From assembly GCA_016791325.1 (NCBI GenBank), contig JAEUMU010000064.1, positions 1 through 12,390 on the forward strand: a stretch of 12,390 nucleotides of DNA. The letters are read 5' to 3'. Each line of letters starts with the position of its first letter. Positions within the stretch are counted from its first letter, which is position 1. Made by a program: the position numbers and the translations under genes. The notes beneath the pieces were generated by a model. That model had not been told where the DNA came from. It did not search any database and was given only the letters and a program-made list of their open reading frames with translations. The DNA is from Hyphomonadaceae bacterium. GTDB lineage: Bacteria; Pseudomonadota; Alphaproteobacteria; Caulobacterales; Aquidulcibacteraceae. Positions 8,097-12,390 of the stretch are shown piece by piece.

Positions 8097-8594
8097 ATGA
8101 CCTTCATTTTGCGTTGGCCGGCCATACTCGTGTTGTTTGCGCTCGTGGCGCTGTCGGCGATGGGCGCTTTGGGCGCGGCGTCGCTGCTCACCGGTTACGC
8201 CCCGCCCGTCGAACAAGCTCAGCAGGCCCAGGCCGCCGCCGCCGAAACCGGCGCGGCTTCTGCCGGCTGGCTTGATGTCGGCCTGCTTGCTGCGGCGGCG
8301 ATCTTCCTTCTCATCGCCGCGGTTCGCCTTATTCGCCGCACGCAGGGCTTCTGGATGTGGCTGCTGGGCTTCGCCTGCTATGCGGGCCGCTGGGTTTATG
8401 CGCAGGGGCAGGGTGTGATTGATCAGATCCGCGCGATCGACTTTCACATTTATCTCGATCCGCAAGGCCTGGTGAACAATATCGGCAGCACCGAAACGCA
8501 AGTCGCCATCCTGGCGCTTGTGCTGGTGGTCGGCCTCTTCATCTTCATCGTTGATGCTGCCGATCGCGCTTATTGGGATCGCCAAGGCGGCTGA
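8097..8594 (+). CDS. Multi-pass inner-membrane protein of unknown function (165 aa)
   Basis: The start at 8097 follows a strong ribosome site (GGGAGGGG). Hydrophobic segments lie at about 8-32, 58-78 and 133-153, with a weaker aromatic one at 84-102 (GFWMWLLGFACYAGRWVYA), giving three or four membrane helices. The stretch between the first two is Ala/Gln-rich (EQAQQAQAAAAE), and a loop of about 103-132 holds IDQIRAIDFHIYLDPQGLVNN. The protein ends in a charged tail. I recognise no catalytic motif or named family. The gene lies 112 bp upstream of lpdA on the same strand, so it may share a transcript with lpdA, although lpdA also has a promoter candidate of its own. The hydropathy pattern and ribosome site make it a convincing gene; its function is unknown. 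Confidence 0.8.
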   Translation: MTFILRWPAILVLFALVALSAMGALGAASLLTGYAPPVEQAQQAQAAAAETGAASAGWLDVGLLAAAAIFLLIAAVRLIRRTQGFWMWLLGFACYAGRWVYAQGQGVIDQIRAIDFHIYLDPQGLVNNIGSTETQVAILALVLVVGLFIFIVDAADRAYWDRQGG

Positions 8595-8651
8595 CGCCGC
8601 TTCGCCGCGCGTGTGCAGGGCAGAGGCGCCTAAACCGCGCCCAAACACGCA

Positions 8652-8680
8652 TTGATCCGCTCGCCCCACACGCCTAGGTT
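8652..8680 (+). promoter_or_regulatory. Candidate sigma-70-type promoter of lpdA
   Basis: TTGATC at 8652-8657 and TAGGTT at 8675-8680 are separated by 17 bp, a reasonable -35/-10 pair. Transcription would begin near 8687, leaving a 5' leader of only about 20 nt. This would let lpdA be expressed apart from sucAB, as is plausible for an E3 shared between complexes. Confidence 0.35.
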
Positions 8681-8696
8681 CCGCGAAAATTCGCGG
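8681..8696 (+). repeat. Inverted repeat overlapping the lpdA ribosome site
   Basis: CCGCGAA (8681-8687) and TTCGCGG (8690-8696) are perfect inverted arms around AA. The right arm runs into the GGAG (8695-8698) that serves as the lpdA ribosome site 8 bp before the ATG. It could be an operator just downstream of the promoter, or an RNA hairpin that partly hides the ribosome site. Confidence 0.4.
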
Positions 8697-8706
8697 AGCA
8701 GCATCC

Positions 8707-10104
8707 ATGAGCTACGATCTCGTCATCATCGGCGGCGGCCCTGGCGGCTACAATTGCGCCATCCGCGCCGGGCAGCTCGGCCTCAAAACCGCGATCATTG
8801 AAAGCCGCGGCAAGCTTGGCGGTACGTGCCTCAATGTCGGCTGCATCCCGTCCAAGGCGCTCCTGCACGCCAGCGAGTATTACGAAGCCGCAGCCAAGAC
8901 GTTCCCGTCCATGGGCGTAAAGATCGAGGGCCTCTCGCTCGATCACGCCGCCTTCATGAAGCAGAAGGATGACGCCGTCGAAGGGCTGACCAAGGGCGTC
9001 GAATTTCTGATGAAGAAGAACAAGGTCGATTACGTGAAAGGCTTCGGCCGCATCGCCGGCAAGGGCCGCGTCGAGGTCGAGTCCGCCGATGGCGCCAAGC
9101 AGACGCTGGAAACCAAGAACATCGTCATCGCCACCGGCTCCGTCGTCACCGATCTGCCGAACGTCGAGATCGATGAAGAGCGCATCGTCTCATCTACCGG
9201 CGCCCTGGCGCTGAAGCAGGTTCCCAAGCGCCTCGTCGTCGTCGGCGCCGGCGTGATCGGGCTTGAGCTCGGCTCGGTGTGGCGGCGCGTCGGGGCCGAG
9301 GTCACTGTAGTCGAGTTCCTCGATCGCATCACCCCCACTGTCGATGGCGAGATCTCAAGCGCCTTCCAGCGTATCCTCAAGAAGCAAGGCATGAAGTTCG
9401 AGCTCGGCCACAAGGTCACAGGCGTCGAAAACGCCCGCAACGGCCTGCTGGTCTCGATTGAGCCCGCCAAGGGCGGGGCGGCGCGCACCCTGGAGGCTGA
9501 TGTCGTGCTTGTCGCCATCGGGCGCAAACCGTTCACCACCAATCTGGGTCTGGAAACCGTGGGCGTGCGCTTTGATCAGCGCGGCTTCATCGAAACCGAT
9601 CATCTCAAAACCAGCGTCGACGGCATCTACGCCATCGGCGATTGCACGCATGGCCCGATGCTCGCCCACAAGGCCGAGGAAGAGGGCATCGCCGCCGCCC
9701 AGCTGGTGGCGGGCCAGTGGGCGCACGTGAACTACGATGTGATCCCCAACGTGATCTACACCAAGCCGGAAGTGGCCGGCGTTGGCAAAACCGAAGAAGA
9801 GCTGAAGGCCGAAGGCCGCGAGTACAAGGTCGGCAAATTCCAGTTCGTCGCCAACTCGCGCGCGCGCACCAATCACGAAACCGACGGCATGGTGAAGGTG
9901 CTGGAAGACGCCGCCACCAAGCGCGTGGTTGGCGTGCACATGGTCGGCGCCGGCGTCGGAGAAATGATCGGCGAAATTTGCGTCGCCATGGAGTTTGGCG
10001 CCGCCGCTGAAGACATCGCCCGCACCTGCCACGCCCACCCCACCATGAGCGAAGCCATCCGCGAAGCCGCCAAGGGCGTCGACGGCTGGGTCATGCAGGC
10101 TTAG
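8707..10104 (+). CDS. lpdA: Dihydrolipoyl dehydrogenase (E3)
   Basis: LpdA is the flavoprotein that reoxidises the dihydrolipoyl arm of SucB (and of other 2-oxoacid dehydrogenases or the glycine system) with NAD+. It has 465 residues, the typical length. The FAD Rossmann motif GGGPGG is at 9-14, and the redox disulfide is GGTCLNVGC with Cys41 and Cys46. The NAD-binding Rossmann motif VGAGVIGLE is at 179-187. The second FAD motif AIGD is at 309-312. The catalytic dyad His444/Glu449 is in HAHPTMSE at 442-449, the same numbers as E. coli Lpd. The start at 8707 (MSYDLVIIGGGP) has GGAG upstream. It completes the 2-oxoglutarate dehydrogenase set begun by sucA/sucB, displaced from sucB by two unrelated genes. 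It could also serve pyruvate dehydrogenase if that cluster lacks its own E3; this cannot be decided here. Confidence 0.97.
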   Translation: MSYDLVIIGGGPGGYNCAIRAGQLGLKTAIIESRGKLGGTCLNVGCIPSKALLHASEYYEAAAKTFPSMGVKIEGLSLDHAAFMKQKDDAVEGLTKGVEFLMKKNKVDYVKGFGRIAGKGRVEVESADGAKQTLETKNIVIATGSVVTDLPNVEIDEERIVSSTGALALKQVPKRLVVVGAGVIGLELGSVWRRVGAEVTVVEFLDRITPTVDGEISSAFQRILKKQGMKFELGHKVTGVENARNGLLVSIEPAKGGAARTLEADVVLVAIGRKPFTTNLGLETVGVRFDQRGFIETDHLKTSVDGIYAIGDCTHGPMLAHKAEEEGIAAAQLVAGQWAHVNYDVIPNVIYTKPEVAGVGKTEEELKAEGREYKVGKFQFVANSRARTNHETDGMVKVLEDAATKRVVGVHMVGAGVGEMIGEICVAMEFGAAAEDIARTCHAHPTMSEAIREAAKGVDGWVMQA

Positions 10105-10210
10105 GCGGCGCTCCACGACCCCGCCTGTGAGTATTGCCAAACGCTAACTGGCGGCCCGCGCCGGCTTTCGGCTCACATGCTCCCGCCCGCAAGAGCGAGG
10201 GGAGAAGCCC

Positions 10211-10738
10211 ATGCTGGTGTTGACGTCGCAGCGTCTGGCGCTGCTGGCCTTGGATCGTGAACTGGCCGCACTGCAGGCCAGCAGCCGCACCGCCTTTTTC
10301 AACGCGATCGCCGTCATGCATGAGCCGCTCTGGCCGCCGGCCCCGTTCGAGACGATCGCGCTCGATTGGGCGCGCCTGCAATTGGCGCACGATCCCGAAG
10401 GGCAGGGCTGGTACGGTTGGGTGCTGCTCGCCAATGGCGGTGAGCGCAACCCGCCGCGCCTGGTCGGCATCGCCGCCCTGATCGGCCGCCCCGATGACGA
10501 CGGCGAGGTCGAACTCGCATTCGGCCTGATGCCGGAATTTCGCGGCCTGGGTTATGCGGGCGAAACGGTGCGCGCCTTGTCTGCTTGGGCGTTCGCTAAC
10601 GGCGCCCGGCGCGTCATCGCCCATCTCGACGCTGAGAACATCCACGCTGCGCACACGCTCGCCAAGAACGGCTTCGCCGATACGGGCCAGCCGCCTTATC
10701 CTGGCGTTGCGCGCTGGGCGCTCAGCGCGGCGGCCTGA
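10211..10738 (+). CDS. GNAT-family N-acetyltransferase (RimJ/RimL-like)
   Basis: The protein has 175 residues, with a ribosome site GAGGGGAG just before the ATG at 10211. The N-terminus MLVLTSQRLALLAL resembles the family's opening 'TxRLxL' strand. The acetyl-CoA motif A is at about 100-120: VELAFGLMPEFRGLGYAGE, containing R-G-L-G-Y-A at 111-116, followed by the helix ETVRALSAWAF. Motif B is at 142-155 (ENIHAAHTLAKNGF), the RimJ/RimL hallmark where Asn and the following small residues line the acetyl-CoA pocket. The acceptor (protein N-terminus, small amine or antibiotic) cannot be told from sequence. It starts 106 bp after lpdA on the same strand without an obvious terminator between, so readthrough from lpdA is possible. 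Its stop lies in the loop of a GC hairpin, and it converges on the DUF883-like gene. Confidence 0.9.
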   Translation: MLVLTSQRLALLALDRELAALQASSRTAFFNAIAVMHEPLWPPAPFETIALDWARLQLAHDPEGQGWYGWVLLANGGERNPPRLVGIAALIGRPDDDGEVELAFGLMPEFRGLGYAGETVRALSAWAFANGARRVIAHLDAENIHAAHTLAKNGFADTGQPPYPGVARWALSAAA

Positions 10739-10749
10739 AACCGCCGCGC
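10725..10749. terminator. GC hairpin between convergent genes, possible bidirectional terminator
   Basis: GCGCGGCGG (10725-10733) and CCGCCGCGC (10741-10749) form a perfect 9 bp stem. The 7-nt loop contains the GNAT stop codon. The hairpin lies between two converging genes, 15 bp beyond the end of the - strand gene at 10765. Neither side has a T-run, so any termination would be Rho-assisted or structural rather than classical. Confidence 0.4.
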
Positions 10750-10764
10750 CCGCCCGCACCGCCT

Positions 10765-11067
10765 TCAGTGCTTCGGCTTGCCTGCCTGCGTCACCGCATA
10801 GCCCAGCAGCCCAACCGCCGCGGCCGCCAAAGCCGCTGTGGCGATCGGATGTTCTTTGATCTCTTCGCCGGCGCGCTTTGCCAGATTGGTTGAGCGCGAC
10901 TTGATCGCCTCCGCCAGCGTGGAGGCCGCGCGCACGAAATCCTGCGCTTGTTCGGTCAGCGCATCGTCGGCATGAGCGCTGATATGGCGGCTCATGCGGC
11001 CGAGGCCACGCACCACATCGTCATAATCCTGCGAAAGTTCAGTCAGCAGCAGTTTGGTCGCTTCCAT
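10765..11067 (-). CDS. DUF883 / ElaB-YqjD-like membrane-anchored protein
   Basis: From the ATG at 11067 the protein has 100 residues. The site AAGGAG 8 bp upstream decides this start over an in-frame start at 11121. Residues 1-75 are a long, charged, mostly helical region (SQDYDDVVRGLGRMSRHI to AKRAGEEIKEHP), and the end (about 77-97) is a single hydrophobic Ala/Gly-rich helix followed by GKPKH. A helical body with a C-terminal 'HP-hydrophobic helix' anchor is the layout of the ElaB/YqjD/DUF883 family, whose E. coli members bind stationary-phase ribosomes and tether them to the inner membrane. Role here is by analogy only. It stands alone on the - strand, 81 bp beyond the stop of the regulator gene, with an FNR-like site in the gap. 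Confidence 0.78.
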   Translation of the reverse strand: MEATKLLLTELSQDYDDVVRGLGRMSRHISAHADDALTEQAQDFVRAASTLAEAIKSRSTNLAKRAGEEIKEHPIATAALAAAAVGLLGYAVTQAGKPKH

Positions 11068-11124
11068 GGCGCACGCTCCTTGAAAACACGTGTGCAATGA
11101 TTGCGCGCCGCGTGGACGCATGAT

Positions 11125-11138
11125 TTGAGGCGGATCAA
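11125..11138 (-). promoter_or_regulatory. FNR/FixK-like (Crp-Fnr family) binding site
   Basis: The - strand reads TTGATCCGCCTCAA, matching the consensus TTGAT-N4-ATCAA at 9 of 10 fixed positions. Its centre (11131.5) is 41.5 bp upstream of a hypothetical start site near 11090, the start expected from the -10-like AATCAT at 11102-11097 (- strand). That is the usual class II activator spacing, but the start site is guessed. It would serve the DUF883-like gene. Confidence 0.35.
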
Positions 11139-11148
11139 GCGCGCCGCG

Positions 11149-11451
11149 TCAGTCGCTCGCGCTGAGCAGAGCCTGCAGCCGGTTTAGATAATCAATCCAA
11201 GCCGTTCGCCCCGCTTTGGTGAGATGCACGAGCGTATGCGGCTTCTTGCCCAGGAAGGTCTTTTCGATGCGCACGTAGCCCGCTTCCTCCAGCTTCGATA
11301 GGTGCGTCGAAAGATTGCCGTCGGTGGCGTTCACCTTGGCCTTCAGCTCCAGGAACGGCGCCGGCGAGACGGTGGAGAGATACGCCATCACGCCCAGCCG
11401 CAAGCGGCCGTGGATGACGTCATCAAGCTGCGTGTGATCGAAGCTGGACAA
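11149..11451 (-). CDS. Winged-helix transcriptional regulator (ArsR/MarR-like, 100 aa)
   Basis: A TTG at 11451 is the only start that gives the family's N-terminus (FDHTQLDDVIHGRLRLGVMAYL). An in-frame stop lies 9 nt upstream, and later starts would lose helix 1. The helix-turn-helix spans about 32-60, with recognition helix TDGNLSTHLSKLEEAGYV (43-60), then a wing with EKTFLGKKPHTLVHLT and a terminal helix GRTAWIDYLNRLQALL. This compact single-domain type resembles the stand-alone winged-helix regulators (PF13601-like) that usually sit beside a membrane-protein gene. No effector domain or metal-binding cysteines are seen. It lies 6 bp after the six-helix membrane protein gene in the same reading frame, so the two are certainly cotranscribed. 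Autoregulation through the inverted repeat at 12088-12110 is a natural inference. Confidence 0.88.
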   Translation of the reverse strand: MSSFDHTQLDDVIHGRLRLGVMAYLSTVSPAPFLELKAKVNATDGNLSTHLSKLEEAGYVRIEKTFLGKKPHTLVHLTKAGRTAWIDYLNRLQALLSASD

Positions 11452-11457
11452 AAGGGC

Positions 11458-12075
11458 TCACACCACCGCCGAAGGCTCGCGCCTCAGCAGCACAAAACCC
11501 GGCGCCACAAGCACGAGCAGGCTGCCCGCCGCCGCCAGCAGATACGCCCAGCTCTGATTCGCAAACAGGCAGAGCAGCGCCGCGATCAGCAGCGAGAGCC
11601 CGCCAAAGCCGCGCATCCAGCCTTGCTCCGCCATCCGTGAAACTGCCATCAGCGCGGCGCCGTAAAGCGCAAACGCGGCCCCGAAAATCGCGTTCGGCGC
11701 CGTTGGATCGCCATCAAGCACAAGCCGCCCCAACGAACCCGCCACAACCGCCATGATCGCCGCCCCCGCGCCCAGCCAGATCGCGGCTTCCGCGCGCGCG
11801 CCGATGGCGCTCAGCCCAGGTTTGTCGCGCACGCGCACGCGCAGCCAAACAATGCCGCACCCGGCGATCACGCCATAGATGGCCCAGATCAAAGCGAAGC
11901 CCCAATCGCCCAAACCAAGCAGCCCTTCGCGCATCGCCCAGTGCGCGGTGAAGGCTGTTGCGTTCAGCACGCCCCAGAACAGCAGGTGCGCCCCGCCCAG
12001 AAGCGGCGCGTGGCGGCCCTCTTCGGCAAGCGTGCGCGCATAGGCCAAATCCTGCAGCAAATCTTCGCGCGCCAT
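11458..12075 (-). CDS. Six-helix integral membrane protein, partner of the winged-helix regulator
   Basis: The product is 205 residues from the ATG at 12075, with GGAGG shortly upstream. The first 22 residues are a cytoplasmic charged helix (MAREDLLQDLAYARTLAEEG). Six hydrophobic segments follow at about 24-46, 57-79, 96-115, 129-147, 155-172 and 177-197, and the protein ends in a short charged tail. No transporter or enzyme motif is recognised. Pairs of such a membrane protein and a small winged-helix regulator are frequent in alpha- and gammaproteobacteria, but I cannot name a function. As first gene of the operon it is the most likely target of the regulator encoded next. An alternative is that the membrane protein senses a membrane state and controls the regulator. 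Confidence 0.85.
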   Translation of the reverse strand: MAREDLLQDLAYARTLAEEGRHAPLLGGAHLLFWGVLNATAFTAHWAMREGLLGLGDWGFALIWAIYGVIAGCGIVWLRVRVRDKPGLSAIGARAEAAIWLGAGAAIMAVVAGSLGRLVLDGDPTAPNAIFGAAFALYGAALMAVSRMAEQGWMRGFGGLSLLIAALLCLFANQSWAYLLAAAGSLLVLVAPGFVLLRREPSAVV

Positions 12076-12087
12076 CTCGCGCCTCCA

Positions 12088-12110
12088 TCCACTTTGAAAT
12101 GCAAAGTGGA
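12088..12110 (-). promoter_or_regulatory. 9+9 bp inverted-repeat operator upstream of the membrane protein/regulator operon
   Basis: TCCACTTTG (12088-12096) and CAAAGTGGA (12102-12110) are perfect inverted arms separated by AAATG. The dyad ends 12 bp before the operon's ATG. It is AT-richer than its surroundings, as expected for a site bound by a dimeric winged-helix protein. It lies across and just downstream of the predicted -10 region, where a bound protein would repress. Confidence 0.6.
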
Positions 12111-12131
12111 ATGGATGGGCGCATCCGTCAA
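12103..12131 (-). promoter_or_regulatory. Candidate promoter of the membrane protein/regulator operon
   Basis: On the - strand, TTGACG (12131-12126) is followed after 17 bp by CACTTT (12108-12103), a weak -10 that lies inside the inverted repeat. Transcription would start around 12096, giving a leader of about 20 nt. The -35 is good and the -10 poor. Confidence 0.4.
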
Positions 12132-12368
12132 GCCTGTTTGCGCCGCTGCGGCGCGGGCGATCGAAGGAGGGGCGGGAAGCAGCGAACCGCGCGGAGCGCG
12201 GAGATCAGCAATGCCGGAAATGGCGGCGGTTCAGACGGCGGCGTTCAAAGCAGGAGCGGGGGCAGTGGAGACGCGGAGCGCGCATTCGATCCAATCTGTG
12301 CTGAGCTGGCTTTGCGGGATGTGGCCTGTGGGTTCGTCTGAAGGAAAGAGGGAGTCCAGAATGGAGAA
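12132..12368. other. Non-coding-looking right end with short GC hairpins
   Basis: I see no supportable gene here. Short self-complementary units are present: GCGCCG/CGGCGC (12140-12154) and CCGCGC GGA GCGCGG (about 12186-12200). A + strand frame from an ATG at 12210 stays open to the window edge, but it has no convincing ribosome site and reads as low-complexity sequence. Confidence 0.4.
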
Positions 12369-12390
12369 GGGGGACGCCGAGGCGTCCCCC
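12369..12390. terminator. Perfect 10 bp hairpin at the window edge, probable terminator
   Basis: GGGGGACGCC (12369-12378) and GGCGTCCCCC (12381-12390) are perfect inverted arms around GA. This looks like a strong terminator stem. Nothing on the + strand immediately upstream needs one, so it more likely ends a - strand gene lying to the right. The - strand sequence after the stem (CTTCTCCATTCT) is moderately pyrimidine-rich. The right side is cut by the window. Confidence 0.5.

Noticed and set aside
7845..8708. N-terminal extension of the small - strand gene to a 355-residue protein
   Set aside because: The extension runs antisense through the membrane-protein gene, and the strong ribosome site at 7844 marks the real start.
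12210..12390. + strand frame open to the window edge (61 codons)
   Set aside because: There is no clear ribosome site, the sequence is low-complexity, and it runs through a terminator-like hairpin.

Overview
The window is a GC-rich alphaproteobacterial chromosome segment. Gene order and protein style suggest Caulobacterales/Hyphomonadaceae, but this is inferred from resemblance, not from a search. Its core is the 2-oxoglutarate dehydrogenase part of the TCA cycle on the + strand: sucD (succinyl-CoA ligase alpha subunit, 1996-2880), sucA (E1, 3040-6012), a small GFA-family zinc protein gene overlapping the sucA stop (6009-6401), sucB (E2, 6417-7637) and, after two unrelated small genes, lpdA (E3, 8707-10104). 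SucA decarboxylates 2-oxoglutarate, SucB carries the succinyl group to CoA on its lipoyl arm, LpdA reoxidises the lipoyl arm, and SucD (with a SucC beta subunit not in this window) turns succinyl-CoA into succinate plus a nucleoside triphosphate.

Left flank (1-1804, - strand): a lipoprotein gene and an M48 metalloprotease gene coupled by an ATGA overlap. The protease gene runs off the left edge. They diverge from sucD, so sucC is not directly upstream of sucD as it usually is. The 190 bp between them holds a possible promoter and a densely self-complementary stretch that could form a pseudoknotted leader RNA. sucD most likely begins at a TTG codon.

Between sucB and lpdA: a 67-residue charged protein on the - strand, convergent with sucB, and a 165-residue multi-pass membrane protein on the + strand. 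The two diverge from a 252 bp intergenic region.

Right flank: a GNAT acetyltransferase gene (+) follows lpdA and converges on a DUF883/ElaB-YqjD-like membrane-anchored protein gene (-). Upstream of the latter is an FNR/FixK-like site. Next come a winged-helix regulator and a six-helix membrane protein in one - strand operon, whose promoter region carries a 9+9 bp inverted repeat that looks like the regulator's operator. The last 260 bp contain no gene I can support, only three GC-rich hairpins.

Most of the window is ordinary core metabolism. The least explained signals are the sucD leader, the GFA gene inside the suc cluster, the regulator/membrane-protein operator, and the small protein beside sucB.
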